Positions 17,712 to 25,934 of a DNA stretch of 51,090 nt are shown one piece after another. This DNA is from an uncultured Rhodospirillales bacterium (lineage in GTDB: Bacteria > Pseudomonadota > Alphaproteobacteria > Reyranellales > Reyranellaceae). Numbering within the stretch: position 1 is the stretch's first letter; each line of letters begins with the position of its first letter. Under the pieces are notes generated by a model. The model made no database searches, was not told where the DNA came from, and was given only the letters and a program-made list of their open reading frames with translations. Made by a program: the position numbers and the translations under genes. The stretch lies in contig CADECW010000043.1 in the NCBI GenBank assembly GCA_902825855.1, forward strand, positions 1 to 51,090. The letters are read 5' to 3'.

Positions 17712-18089
17712 TCAACCCAGGCTCTTGACGAAATCGCCGTAGGCCGCTTCGTCCATCAGGCCGGCCAACTCGCCCTTGTCGGCAAGCTTCAGCTTGAAGA
17801 ACCAGCCCTTGCCCATCGGCTCGGCGTTGACGTCACCCGGCGAATCGGCGAGCGCGGCATTGGCCTCGACCACCTCGCCCGTCACCGGCGCGTAGATGTC
17901 CGACGCGGCCTTGACCGATTCGACGACGGCGCAGGCCTCGCCCTTGGCGACCTTGCGGCCAGCCTGCGGCACGTCGACGAACACCACGTCGCCCAGCTGC
18001 TCCTGGGCGTATTGCGTGATGCCGATCGTGCCGACATCGCCCTCGACGCGGATCCATTCGTGTTCCTGGGAATACCTGGTCTCGGCCAT
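17712..18089 (-). CDS. gcvH: Glycine cleavage system H protein
   Basis: Lipoyl carrier of 125 residues starting [13 protein letters not shown] at the ATG 18087-18089. The lipoylated lysine is Lys60 in the ESVKAASD motif, with the fold motif [19 protein letters not shown] upstream. It shuttles the aminomethyl group between GcvPA/PB, GcvT and Lpd. The upstream open frame reads antisense to nothing meaningful and is ignored. It follows gcvT by 10 bp, with GGAGCTGCC as ribosome binding site. Lipoate-attaching enzymes and Lpd are not in the window. Confidence 0.96.
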   Translation of the reverse strand: MAETRYSQEHEWIRVEGDVGTIGITQYAQEQLGDVVFVDVPQAGRKVAKGEACAVVESVKAASDIYAPVTGEVVEANAALADSPGDVNAEPMGKGWFFKLKLADKGELAGLMDEAAYGDFVKSLG

Positions 18090-18099
18090 CTGGCAGCTC

Positions 18100-19209
18100 C
18101 TATCCGCGGTAGTAGGTGTTCTTGACGAAAGGCATGGGCACGATCTCCGCCGGCACGGGCTTGCCGCGCACCAGCAGTTCGACCCTGGTGCCATTGGCCG
18201 AGCGGGCGCGCTCGACATAGCCCATGGCGACGGCGCGCCCGAGCGTCGGCGAAAAGCCGCCCGATGTGACCTTGCCGACGGTCGCGCCGGCGATGGCGAT
18301 CTCCGCGCCTTCGCGTGCGATCGCCTTGCCCTCGGGCAGCAGCCCGACGCGCTTGCGCGGCGCTCCCTCGGCGATCTGCTTCCGGATGACGGCAGCCCCC
18401 GGAAAGCCGCCCTGCGCGCGACGTTCCTTGCCGATGCTCCAGAGCAGTCCGGCCTCGATCGGCGTCGTCGTGGTGTCGATGTCGTGGCCATAGAGGCAGA
18501 GGCCCGCTTCGAGGCGCAGCGAATCGCGCGCGCCGAGCCCGATCGGCCGGACCTCGGGCTCGGCCAGAAGCTTGCGGGCGATCGACTCGGTGGCGTCGTT
18601 GGGCGTCGAGATCTCGAACCCGTCGCCGCCGGTGTAGCCCGAACGCGTGACGTAGCAGCGCGCGCCCTCGATCATGAAGAAGGCGCCGGTCATGAACTTC
18701 ATTGCCGCGACCTGCGGGGCGAACCGCGCCAGCACCTGCGACGACTGCGGTCCCTGCAGCGCCAGGAGCCCGCGGGAGAACATCGGCTCGATCTCGCAGG
18801 CCGCGGCGAGATGCTTCTCTACGTGCGCGAGATCGGAGTCCTTGCAGGCGGCATTGAACACCATCAGCAGGTGATCGCCTGTGCTAGTGATCATCAGATC
18901 GTCGAGGATGCCGCCGCTGTCGCTGGTGAGCTGCGTGTAGCGCTGCTGACCCGGTGCCAGGCCGGCGATGTCGCCGGGGACCAGAGTCTCCATGGCCTTG
19001 GCGGCGTTCTGTCCGGGCTTGGCGGTCAGTCGCACCTGGCCCATGTGCGACACGTCGAACAGGCCGGCCGCCGTCCGCGTGTGGGCATGCTCGGCCAGGA
19101 TGCCGGTCGGGTATTGCACCGGCATCTCGAAGCCGGCGAACGGCACGATGCGAGCGCCGAGCTCGCGATGAAGGTCGTAGAGCGGTGTGCGTTTGAGAGG
19201 ATCGGCCAA
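18100..19209 (-). CDS. gcvT: Aminomethyltransferase (glycine cleavage T protein)
   Basis: A protein of 369 residues that transfers the one-carbon unit from aminomethyl-lipoyl-GcvH to tetrahydrofolate. Conserved pieces are [23 protein letters not shown] at the start (read in two parts), [20 protein letters not shown], and [13 protein letters not shown] with the folate-contacting acid. The start codon is TTG (complement of 19207-19209), six bases after GGAGA; no ATG is available in frame near it. It is the first gene of gcvT-H-PA-PB and is preceded by a tandem glycine riboswitch. The weak start codon and the riboswitch fit translation-level control. Confidence 0.95.
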   Translation of the reverse strand: MADPLKRTPLYDLHRELGARIVPFAGFEMPVQYPTGILAEHAHTRTAAGLFDVSHMGQVRLTAKPGQNAAKAMETLVPGDIAGLAPGQQRYTQLTSDSGGILDDLMITSTGDHLLMVFNAACKDSDLAHVEKHLAAACEIEPMFSRGLLALQGPQSSQVLARFAPQVAAMKFMTGAFFMIEGARCYVTRSGYTGGDGFEISTPNDATESIARKLLAEPEVRPIGLGARDSLRLEAGLCLYGHDIDTTTTPIEAGLLWSIGKERRAQGGFPGAAVIRKQIAEGAPRKRVGLLPEGKAIAREGAEIAIAGATVGKVTSGGFSPTLGRAVAMGYVERARSANGTRVELLVRGKPVPAEIVPMPFVKNTYYRG

Positions 19210-19233
19210 GAAGGTCTCCAGAGTCGCATCAAC

Positions 19234-19252
19234 CGGCGCAAAGATTGCGCCG
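19234..19252 (-). promoter_or_regulatory. Hairpin between the glycine riboswitch and gcvT
   Basis: Perfect 8-bp stem CGGCGCAA / TTGCGCCG with a 3-nt loop, placed between the second aptamer and the gcvT ribosome binding site. No T-run follows, so it is not a classical terminator. It may be part of the expression platform that spaces the anti-Shine-Dalgarno strand from its target. Confidence 0.55.
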
Positions 19253-19260
19253 CCTTGCGA

Positions 19261-19444
19261 CCCCCTCTGTCCGGAGACCTGAAAGATTCGCCGGAATGAT
19301 CCGGCTTACTTCGTCGGTGGGCGCGCTCTCTTGCGAGAACCCGCCGCTTTCCAGAGACCCATCCTCCTGCGGTCCTTTTGCCTGAGAGTTTCCGGGGCCG
19401 GTTGCTCCTTCGGCGCCGTCTCGAAAGACGGGCTCTCCCACAGG
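19261..19444 (-). ncRNA. Tandem glycine riboswitch controlling gcvT-gcvH-gcvPA-gcvPB
   Basis: Read on the minus strand. Aptamer I (19444 to 19366) is closed by CCTGTGG / CCGCAGG and holds the conserved GCCGAAGGAGCAA and AAACTCTCAGGCAAAAGGAC. Aptamer II (19356 to 19265) is closed by CTCTG / CAGAG and holds CACCGACGAAGTAA and CTTTCAGGTCTCCGGACAGA. These are the signature blocks of the two-aptamer glycine riboswitch that activates gcv operons when glycine is high. The strand AGGTCTCC of aptamer II (19273-19280) is exactly complementary to GGAGACCT at the gcvT Shine-Dalgarno (19212-19219), suggesting control of translation initiation. No terminator follows, in line with that model. Confidence 0.93.
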
Positions 19445-19530
19445 GATCGTCTGGGTGCGCCGACCTTAAGCGGCCTCTCCGGCGCCGTCCATCGGGAAAA
19501 ACCGTGACAAATCCGGGTCTTAGAAAGCAC

Positions 19531-19559
19531 TTGAAATTGAGTGATTGCTCACTTAATAA
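19531..19559 (+). promoter_or_regulatory. Sigma-70 promoter of the small ORF/tetR unit
   Basis: TTGAAA (19531-19536) and TAATAA (19554-19559) with a 17-bp spacer. The -10 box lies inside the 21-bp palindrome at 19546-19566, so a bound dimer would block RNA polymerase. The predicted transcript starts about 25 bases before the small ORF ATG. Confidence 0.6.
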
Positions 19560-19566
19560 GTGAGCA
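19546..19566. promoter_or_regulatory. Perfect palindromic operator (probable TetR site)
   Basis: Ten-base arms TGCTCACTTA and TAAGTGAGCA around a single central A. A wider imperfect dyad (TTGAGTGA at 19537-19544 against TCATTCAA at 19572-19579) surrounds it. It covers the -10 box of the promoter reading into the small ORF and tetR. A 9-base copy of one arm, AAGTGAGCA, recurs at 19716-19724 before tetR. A perfect dyad next to a tetR gene is typical of autorepression. It also lies about 100 bp upstream of the gcv riboswitch on the other strand. Confidence 0.65.
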
Positions 19567-19590
19567 TGCGCTCATTCAAAGGAGGGTCGC

Positions 19591-19779
19591 ATGTATATCC
19601 GTCGAGCCTTCACCGTCTTCCTCGACGTGCAAAGCCAAGCGTCGTTCGTCGCCCCGCCGAACGACTGGACACTCGATTGGCGCTGGTTCTGCGAGCCGTT
19701 GGATGCCGTCTTGCCAAGTGAGCACTCCCTCATAGACTGCCCGGCATGGGCAAGGCCGAGGATACCAAGGCGCGACTAG
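19591..19779 (+). CDS. Small ORF of unknown function upstream of tetR
   Basis: A possible 62-residue product with no family I recognise and no membrane segment or signal peptide. In its favour are a strong ribosome binding site (AAGGAGGGTCGC before the ATG), a promoter about 25 bases upstream, and a 34-base overlap with the tetR start, which itself lacks a Shine-Dalgarno. It could be a real small protein, or an upstream ORF that couples translation into tetR. Composition is tryptophan- and proline-rich at the C-terminal half (WTLDWRWFCEP). Unproven. Confidence 0.4.
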   Translation: MYIRRAFTVFLDVQSQASFVAPPNDWTLDWRWFCEPLDAVLPSEHSLIDCPAWARPRIPRRD

Positions 19780-20321
19780 AGCGTGCCGCGCTGACGCTGT
19801 TCGTGGCGCGCGGCGTCGCCGAGACGACGACGAGGGAGATCGCCATGGCGGCTTCGGTCGCCGAGGGCACGATCTACCGCTACTTCCCGAGCAAGGAGCA
19901 GCTGGCGCTGGACCTCTTCCTGCGCCATCACCAGGGGCTGGCCGAGGCGCTCATCGAAGCGCAGCGGCCAGCCAAGGGATTGCGCGCCAGGATCGAGGCA
20001 ATCGTGCGCTGCTATTGCGAATGGGCCGACCGCGACTGGACACTGTTCGCCTATCACCTCCTGAACCAGCACTCTTTCCTGATCCAGGTGCCCGACGGCA
20101 CGAGCAATCCGGTGACCGTCGTTCGCGATGTGATCTCGCAGGCCATGAAGGCGGGTGAGATCCCGAAGCGGAACGTCGACCTCGCGGCCGCATCAGCCAT
20201 CGGCGTCGTCATGCAGGCCGCGACCTACAAGGTCTATGGCCGCTTCACCGGCGACCTGTCGGACCATGTCCGCTACTTCGCCGACGCAGCGTGGGCGGTA
20301 CTGTCGGTCAAGGAAAAGTAG
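19746..20321 (+). CDS. TetR-family transcriptional regulator
   Basis: A protein of 191 residues. The N-terminal helix-turn-helix spans about residues 8-55, with TTREIAMAASVAEGTIYRYF as the DNA-binding core and FPSKEQLALDLF after it. The ligand-binding C-terminus is not assignable to a ligand. The ATG at 19746 has no clear ribosome binding site, and translation may be coupled to the overlapping small ORF. The palindrome at 19546-19566 is the likely operator. Target genes beyond its own unit are unknown: neighbours are the divergent gcv leader and the convergent Fe-S oxidoreductase. Confidence 0.9.
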   Translation: MGKAEDTKARLERAALTLFVARGVAETTTREIAMAASVAEGTIYRYFPSKEQLALDLFLRHHQGLAEALIEAQRPAKGLRARIEAIVRCYCEWADRDWTLFAYHLLNQHSFLIQVPDGTSNPVTVVRDVISQAMKAGEIPKRNVDLAAASAIGVVMQAATYKVYGRFTGDLSDHVRYFADAAWAVLSVKEK

Positions 20322-20369
20322 TCAAGCGCCGCGGTGGACGAACGCCTGAAAAGAGTCGGACGTTCCTGA

Positions 20370-21752
20370 TCAAGCCGTCTTCGCCAGTTCCGTGAAAGCC
20401 TTCGCGAAAGCCTCGCGCGAGCCTGCCAGTCCCGTCTCGTTGAAGATATCGGCGGTCAGCGACGCTATCGAAGCCTCGTCGACACGCACGCCGTTGTCCT
20501 GCAGGAAGCGGCGCGCCGCGGTCATCGCCTCGTCCATGGCGCCGCCCTGCTTATAAAGACGGTAGTAGTCGGGATGGCCGCCGCGCCCCAGCGCCTCGGC
20601 CAGCACATCCGTGAAGTTCACGACCTGCAGCTGCGGATAGACCGCCTCGGCACCGGCCAGCGCGCGATGGCAGGAGTGGTACATGGTCACGATGGTGTCG
20701 GCGCCGGCGGCGACCGCGCCTTCGGCCAGGCCACGATGGATCGCCTGCTCGCGCTCCTTGAACTTGGCGGCCTGGCCGCCGCAGGCATAGGAGAAGCCCG
20801 AGTCCTGTGGCAGCTCGAGCAGTTCGAGATTGGGCACGGCGGTCAGGAGCTTGCGGATCGAGGCCACCGTGGCGCCAATGCCGAGATGCTCGTGGATCAC
20901 CACGCGCCGCTTCGGCTGGTTGGCGACGAAGCGTGCCCTGAGTGCGTCGAGATTGGCGGCGAGGAATTCGCTGACGTGGCCCAGGTCGAAGGACGGCTCC
21001 TCGACGTCCTTCTCGAGCTCATCGAAGTTCTTGGTGCAGGTCGGGCACCAGGTCAGCACACGGCCGGCGCCGGACTGGCCGAAACGCTTGAACGTGCGAT
21101 GGCCCATGCGCTCATAGGTCGGCAGGTCGGCTTCCTGGAACTGATAGACGCCGCAGCAGTGGGCGGTGCCGCCGACGACGTCGAAGTCGAGCTCCAGCGC
21201 ATCGAGGATATCCATGACGTTCAGCACGATATGCGGCGTGCGCAGCACGTTGCAGCCCGTGTAGAACAACACGTCCGCCGTGCGCCGCTCGGCCGGCGCC
21301 AGTATTTTCTTCAGGGTCTCCGACGGTAGTTGCATGCTGGCGAGCAGCCGCACGGCCTGCGCCATGTGGCGGAAGCGATTGGCGGCGTTCACCGCACCGA
21401 CCTCGCGCGGGCGCGTCGCCTCCACCGCCTTCAGCTTGGCGATGGTCACCCACTGGCGGACGTTGATGTCTTCCGGGCAGGCCTCGGTGCAGCGCGCGCT
21501 GCCGTCGCAGGCGCCGAGCCATTTCTGCAGGCCGTCGGCCGGCGCCTCGCCACGCGTCAAGGCGAGAAGCTCGCCGACCCGTTCCTTGGCAGCGCCGGCA
21601 TCCATGCCGATCTCGCGCGCGGTCGGACAGGCTTCGAAGCATTTGCCGCAGGTCGTGCAGCGATCGGCGGCATCGGCCGCCAGGGCTTCCAGACGTTCGG
21701 CATAGGCACTCAAGCGATCCTCCGCGCGTCGTACGTAATAAGTGGCGCGCAT
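20370..21752 (-). CDS. Fe-S oxidoreductase with two ferredoxin motifs and two cysteine-rich (CCG) domains
   Basis: A protein of 460 residues, taking the ATG at 21750-21752 (MRATYYVRR) over a TTG nine codons upstream. The N-terminal ferredoxin region has [12 protein letters not shown] (Cys32, 35, 38, 42). A second motif, [12 protein letters not shown], has Ser85 where the second cysteine is expected. Two CCG-type domains follow, with [41 protein letters not shown] and MYHSCHRAL. This is the layout of GlcF, HdrD and GlpC-type subunits, which take electrons from a partner dehydrogenase. No flavoprotein gene is adjacent, so the partner is unknown. It is cytoplasmic, as no signal is seen. It is divergent from the NIPSNAP gene. 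Confidence 0.85.
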   Translation of the reverse strand: MRATYYVRRAEDRLSAYAERLEALAADAADRCTTCGKCFEACPTAREIGMDAGAAKERVGELLALTRGEAPADGLQKWLGACDGSARCTEACPEDINVRQWVTIAKLKAVEATRPREVGAVNAANRFRHMAQAVRLLASMQLPSETLKKILAPAERRTADVLFYTGCNVLRTPHIVLNVMDILDALELDFDVVGGTAHCCGVYQFQEADLPTYERMGHRTFKRFGQSGAGRVLTWCPTCTKNFDELEKDVEEPSFDLGHVSEFLAANLDALRARFVANQPKRRVVIHEHLGIGATVASIRKLLTAVPNLELLELPQDSGFSYACGGQAAKFKEREQAIHRGLAEGAVAAGADTIVTMYHSCHRALAGAEAVYPQLQVVNFTDVLAEALGRGGHPDYYRLYKQGGAMDEAMTAARRFLQDNGVRVDEASIASLTADIFNETGLAGSREAFAKAFTELAKTA

Positions 21753-21851
21753 GCAGCGCCAGCGATCGGGCACTGTCAAGCCTTCGGCAGCGACCGAAAC
21801 ATGGAACGAGAGCCTCCAGCTAGCATCGATACCTCATCGATGGAGATATCC

Positions 21852-22160
21852 ATGACCGTGACCTGTGCCATCCGCTACGTCATCGACCCCTTCAAGCGCG
21901 ACGCTTTCGAGACCTACGCGAAGAACTGGTCCACCGTCATCCCGGCCTGCGGCGGCGATCTCTTGGGCTATTTCATGCCGCACGAGGGTACCAACAACAT
22001 CGCCCACGCACTGATCTCCTTCGAGAGCCTCGCCGCCTACGAGGCCTATCGCTCGCGCTTGCGGGCCGATCCGGCCGGCCGCGCGAACTTCGAGTTCGCC
22101 GAGCGCGAGCGCTTCATCCTGAGCGAGGAGCGAACCTGGCTCAGGCCTGTCGAGAAATAA
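21852..22160 (+). CDS. NIPSNAP-family protein
   Basis: A protein of 102 residues with the ferredoxin-like alpha/beta barrel pattern of NIPSNAP/Dabb proteins: [20 protein letters not shown], then [21 protein letters not shown] and [15 protein letters not shown]. The ATG at 21852 has GGAGA five bases upstream. An earlier ATG at 21840 would place that site inside the coding region. The function of bacterial members is not defined. It is convergent with the lipoprotein gene, one base apart. Confidence 0.8.
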   Translation: MTVTCAIRYVIDPFKRDAFETYAKNWSTVIPACGGDLLGYFMPHEGTNNIAHALISFESLAAYEAYRSRLRADPAGRANFEFAERERFILSEERTWLRPVEK

Positions 22161-22161
22161 G

Positions 22162-22677
22162 CTAGGGCTGACGGCCGCGCCGGTTGTAGTTGAGCTCTTC
22201 CGGCGTGGGCTTCAGGCCGACGGCGATGCGGAAACCGCCGTCGCGCGGGAGCGTAATCGTCAGCTCCTCCTGCGAGGAACCGCGCGGATTGGACGGCGTC
22301 AGACGGAAGTCGGCGGTGAATTCCTGGCTCTGCACGACGTTGTTGCCGGAGTCGAGCACGCGCACGAAGTAGGGAACGCTGGTTCGACCGGTGCCGGGCG
22401 ATGGGCCGGCATTGGCGGAGATGCGCAGGAACAGCGTGACATCGACCCGATTTCGAGTGGCCGTGCATTTGGTCCCCGAACCGATGATCGACGCCTCATA
22501 GGCGATGTCGCGCGGATCGCGTCCCGGCCCGTCCTGGAAATGGGTCAGGCGCTCGGCGTCCTGCACCGTGAACGGCTGCGGGCAGAGATAGCTCGCCTCC
22601 GGCGTGCCGCCGCCGCAGCCGGCCAGCGTCAGGGCCAGCAGCGCCGGCGCAAGAACGACGAATTTTCCGTGGGTCAT
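22162..22677 (-). CDS. Putative lipoprotein of unknown function
   Basis: A protein of 171 residues starting [17 protein letters not shown]. The lipobox LTLAGC makes Cys near residue 20 the lipidated residue, so the mature protein should be membrane-anchored in the periplasm or outer membrane. The rest is about 150 residues, mainly beta-strand-like ([46 protein letters not shown]). I do not recognise a domain. Its ATG overlaps the stop of a possible 21-codon ORF upstream. The direction is opposite to ispH, with about 190 bp between them. Confidence 0.75.
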   Translation of the reverse strand: MTHGKFVVLAPALLALTLAGCGGGTPEASYLCPQPFTVQDAERLTHFQDGPGRDPRDIAYEASIIGSGTKCTATRNRVDVTLFLRISANAGPSPGTGRTSVPYFVRVLDSGNNVVQSQEFTADFRLTPSNPRGSSQEELTITLPRDGGFRIAVGLKPTPEELNYNRRGRQP

Positions 22678-22739
22678 GACGGGATCTTGGCCAGGGCCTT
22701 GTGGGTTCGGTCGCACACCGCGACAACCGGCTCGGTCAT
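22674..22739 (-). CDS. Possible 21-residue upstream ORF coupled to the lipoprotein gene
   Basis: ATG at 22737-22739 with GGGGA eight bases upstream, reading [14 protein letters not shown] onward and stopping in TCATGA, so its stop overlaps the lipoprotein start. The overlap and ribosome binding site suggest a coupled leader, but a chance frame of this length is common in GC-rich DNA. Confidence 0.25.
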   Translation of the reverse strand: MTEPVVAVCDRTHKALAKIPS

Positions 22740-22867
22740 GTCTGCTTTCCCCGTTGCAGCGGCTTTGTTACGGTGCCGCCGCCGTAGTCCGTTGCTGCCA
22801 ATTCTGTTGCTGGCGGACTCTAGGCAATGGCCAAGAGGCCCGCAAGCGAGCGGGCAGAACGTTCAGC

Positions 22868-23818
22868 ATGAGTCCGCCGAAGAAAGCGCTAAAAATCCTG
22901 CTCGCCAGCCCTCGCGGTTTCTGCGCCGGCGTCGATCGCGCCATCCAGATCGTCGAACGCGCCATCGAGCGCTACGGCCGACCGGTCTATGTCCGCCACG
23001 AGATCGTGCACAATCGCCATGTCGTGGAGAATCTCGAGGCCAAGGGCGCCATCTTCATCGACGAGCTCGACGAGGTGTCGGACGGTCGGCCCGTCGTGTT
23101 TTCTGCCCATGGCGTGCCGAAAGCGGTGCCGGCCGAGGCGTGCCGCCGCAACCTTCTTTATGTCGACGCGACCTGCCCCCTGGTCTCCAAGGTCCATCGC
23201 GAGGCCGAACGTCATTACGCTGCGGGCCGCACGGTGGTGCTGATCGGCCACGCCGGCCATCCCGAGGTCATCGGCACGATAGGCCAGCTTCCGGCCGGCG
23301 CGGTCTTGCTGGTCGAGGACGCGGCGCAGGCCGGACGGTTGGAAGTGCCAAACCCGGGCAATCTCGCCTATGCCACGCAAACCACGCTTTCGGTAGACGA
23401 CACGATCGGCATCGTCGCAGCGCTGCGCCGCCGCTTTCCGGCGATCCAGGGACCCAAGACCGAAGACATCTGCTACGCCACCACCAACCGCCAGGCCGCG
23501 GTCAAGACGATCGCGCCGAAGTGCGACGCCTTGGTGGTGATCGGCTCGCCCAAGTCGTCGAATTCCATGCGGCTCGTCGAAGTGGCATCCAACAACGGCT
23601 GCCGCAAGTCGCGCCTCGTACAGTGTGCCGCCGACATGGACTGGGACTGGCTGTCGGGCGCCAGCCGGCTCGGCATCACCGCCGGAGCTTCGGCGCCCGA
23701 GACGCTGGTCGACGAATTGATTGCGGCATGCCGCGAGCGCTACGACGTCGCGGTCGAGGAAGTGCGGACCATGGAGGAGAGCGTCGTGTTCAAGCTGCCG
23801 CGCGCGCTGGTGGCTTGA
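22868..23818 (+). CDS. ispH: 4-hydroxy-3-methylbut-2-enyl diphosphate reductase
   Basis: A protein of 316 residues and the last enzyme of the MEP isoprenoid pathway, making IPP and DMAPP from HMBPP with a [4Fe-4S] cluster. The three cluster cysteines are seen at Cys19 ([10 protein letters not shown]), Cys103 ([11 protein letters not shown]) and Cys202 ([11 protein letters not shown]). The catalytic Glu lies in [12 protein letters not shown] start at the ATG of [17 protein letters not shown]; the frame is open further upstream, but that extension is not conserved in type. The stop overlaps the thrB start (TGATG), so ispH, thrB and rnhA form one coupled operon. Confidence 0.97.
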   Translation: MSPPKKALKILLASPRGFCAGVDRAIQIVERAIERYGRPVYVRHEIVHNRHVVENLEAKGAIFIDELDEVSDGRPVVFSAHGVPKAVPAEACRRNLLYVDATCPLVSKVHREAERHYAAGRTVVLIGHAGHPEVIGTIGQLPAGAVLLVEDAAQAGRLEVPNPGNLAYATQTTLSVDDTIGIVAALRRRFPAIQGPKTEDICYATTNRQAAVKTIAPKCDALVVIGSPKSSNSMRLVEVASNNGCRKSRLVQCAADMDWDWLSGASRLGITAGASAPETLVDELIAACRERYDVAVEEVRTMEESVVFKLPRALVA

Positions 23819-24768
23819 TGGCGGTCTACACCGAAGTCAGCGATGCCGAGCTGGAAGCCTTCCTCGCCGAATACGACATAGGCAGCCCGGAGTCGTTCAA
23901 GGGCATCGCCGAGGGAGTCGAGAACTCCAACTACCTGCTGGTGACCGACAAGGGCCCCTACTTCGTCACGCTTTACGAAAAGCGCGTCGATCCCAAGGAT
24001 CTGCCGTTCTTCCTCGGCTTCATGGACCATCTCGCCGCTCGCGGCATCAACTGCCCTCGGCCGATCCATGGCCGCGACGGCAAGGCGCTGCGCACTCTGG
24101 CGGGCCGGCCGGCTGCCATCACGACCTTCCTCCAGGGCCTGTGGCCGCGCCGCATGCTGCTCGGCCATTGCGGTCAGGTCGGCGAGGCCCTGGCTGCCCT
24201 GCACCTGGCCGGCCGCGACTTCGAGCTCGAGCGGCCCAACGCGCTGTCGGTCGCGGGCTGGCGGCCGCTCTATGAAGGCTCGCTCCATCACATCGACGCG
24301 CCGCTCGCGACCGAGCTCAGTGCCGAGATAGATTTCTTCGAAGCCAACTGGCCGAGCGGGCTGCCGTCGGGCGTCATCCATGCCGACCTTTTCAACGACA
24401 ATGTGCTCTTCCTGCACGACAAGCTGTCGGGCCTGATCGATTTCTACTTCGCCTGCAACGACGCCTTCGCCTACGACGTGGCGATCTGCATCAACGCCTG
24501 GTGCTTCGAGCCCGACAAATCGTTCAACGCCACCAAGGGCCGCGCCCTCCTGCAAGGCTACGAAGCCGTGCGGCCACTCGAAGGCGACGAGCGCAAAGTG
24601 CTGCCGCTCCTGGCCCGGGGCTCGGCGCTGCGCTTCCTGTTGACGCGACTCTACGACTGGGTGCACACGCCGCCCGATGCCCTGGTCAAGCGCAAGGATC
24701 CGCAGGAGTACCTCGCCAAGCTCAGGTTCCATCGTGGCATCGCGACGATTGCGGACTACGGTCTATGA
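23818..24768 (+). CDS. thrB: Homoserine kinase, APH-fold (ThrB2 type)
   Basis: A protein of 316 residues that phosphorylates homoserine in threonine synthesis. It begins [20 protein letters not shown], the usual start of the aminoglycoside-phosphotransferase-like homoserine kinase of alphaproteobacteria. The catalytic loop is [13 protein letters not shown] (Asp and Asn) and the metal-binding strand is [17 protein letters not shown] is the N-lobe signature. It overlaps ispH by one base and rnhA by four (ATGA). The ispH-thrB-rnhA order recurs in many alphaproteobacteria. Confidence 0.95.
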   Translation: MAVYTEVSDAELEAFLAEYDIGSPESFKGIAEGVENSNYLLVTDKGPYFVTLYEKRVDPKDLPFFLGFMDHLAARGINCPRPIHGRDGKALRTLAGRPAAITTFLQGLWPRRMLLGHCGQVGEALAALHLAGRDFELERPNALSVAGWRPLYEGSLHHIDAPLATELSAEIDFFEANWPSGLPSGVIHADLFNDNVLFLHDKLSGLIDFYFACNDAFAYDVAICINAWCFEPDKSFNATKGRALLQGYEAVRPLEGDERKVLPLLARGSALRFLLTRLYDWVHTPPDALVKRKDPQEYLAKLRFHRGIATIADYGL

Positions 24769-25229
24769 GCCGAAGCGACATCGATATCTTCACCGACGGC
24801 GCGTGCAGCGGAAACCCCGGACCGGGCGGCTGGGGCGCGATCCTGCGGGTTGGCAGTCGCGAGCGCGAATTGTCGGGCGGCGATCCGGCGACGACCAACA
24901 ATCGCATGGAGCTGATGGCCGCCATCATGGCGCTGGAGGCGCTGAAGCGGCCGTGCAACGTCAGGCTCTGGACCGACAGCGTCTACGTCAAGGACGGCGT
25001 CACCAAATGGATCCACGGCTGGAAGAGGAACGGTTGGCGCACCGCCGACAAGAAGCCGGTGAAGAACGTCGAACTGTGGCAACGCCTCGACGCCGCGCGT
25101 AAGCCGCATCAGGTCGAGTGGCGCTGGGTGAAGGGCCACAGTGGCCATCCGGAGAACGAGCGCGCCGACGAATTGGCGCGCAACGAGATCATCAAGATTC
25201 GAACTGAAGGCGTCCCGCCTGAGCCATGA
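24765..25229 (+). CDS. rnhA: Ribonuclease HI
   Basis: A protein of 154 residues that cleaves RNA in RNA:DNA hybrids. Catalytic acids match the E. coli pattern shifted by one: Asp11 ([16 protein letters not shown]), Glu49 (RMELMA), Asp71 (WTDSVYV) and Asp135 (ERADELA), with His125 in [11 protein letters not shown]. The basic handle region [17 protein letters not shown] is present. The ATG overlaps the thrB stop. It is convergent with the exported protein at 25266. Confidence 0.97.
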   Translation: MSRSDIDIFTDGACSGNPGPGGWGAILRVGSRERELSGGDPATTNNRMELMAAIMALEALKRPCNVRLWTDSVYVKDGVTKWIHGWKRNGWRTADKKPVKNVELWQRLDAARKPHQVEWRWVKGHSGHPENERADELARNEIIKIRTEGVPPEP

Positions 25230-25265
25230 TGGGAACGGACGGACGCGCGCGGTCCCGCGCTCGAA

Positions 25266-25898
25266 TCAACTCCGCTTCGGCTGGGCCGGAACGGGCTTCT
25301 TCTCGAGCTGCTTCTCGTAGACCAGGTCGAAGCCCTCGCGCATCCCGTCGCACGGGTTGTCGCCTTCGGCCAGGCGCCAGACCTGCGACTTGCCCGAACG
25401 CTTGAAGTTCAGCACGCCGCCTACCTTGCAGGCGGTGCCTTTCTCGACCTTGGCGACGCGGAAGGCGACCTCGCCCCTGATCTGCACCAAGCCAGGCGCG
25501 ATCTTCTCGACCACCCCGTCGATCGACGCCCAGTCTCCCTCGCTGCCGGGCGCCACGCTGTCGATGCGGCCCTTCACGATCCACACATTGCCCTGCCTGG
25601 TTACGCTGACCTCACCCGGCTTGGCGCCCTTCACCTTGGCGTAGCGGCCCCACACGATCTTGCGGGCATCCGCGAAGAGTTGCGCCTCGGCGTCCGAGGC
25701 GATCTCGGTGCGGTCGATCTTGGGAATGCTTGCCGGCAGGGGGGAACTCAGTCCGCCGGTCGGCGCTCCCTGCTGCACGGTCGGCGCCTGGGTCGGCGGT
25801 GGCGCGGGGTAATAAGGAGTCGACGGTTGCTGCTGCTGCTGTTGGGCGGCGGCGGCACCTGCCAGAAAGGTGAGAAGCAGGACCAGGAAGCGATTCAT
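25266..25898 (-). CDS. Exported protein of unknown function with a Gln/Pro-rich N-terminus
   Basis: A protein of 210 residues. MNRFLVLLLTFLAGAAAAQ is a signal peptide, followed by a run of glutamines and a proline-rich linker to about residue 60. The remaining ~150 residues look globular: FADARKIVWGRYAKVKG, VWIVKGRIDSVAPGSEGDW, and two cysteines (TACKVGG, DNPCDGM) that could form a disulfide in the periplasm. No family is recognised. It lies 36 bp downstream of the TPR protein gene on the same strand, so the two may be one transcript. Confidence 0.7.
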   Translation of the reverse strand: MNRFLVLLLTFLAGAAAAQQQQQQPSTPYYPAPPPTQAPTVQQGAPTGGLSSPLPASIPKIDRTEIASDAEAQLFADARKIVWGRYAKVKGAKPGEVSVTRQGNVWIVKGRIDSVAPGSEGDWASIDGVVEKIAPGLVQIRGEVAFRVAKVEKGTACKVGGVLNFKRSGKSQVWRLAEGDNPCDGMREGFDLVYEKQLEKKPVPAQPKRS

Positions 25899-25934
25899 TA
25901 TCCACCGGCTCTTACATCAGGGGTCACTGGGACG

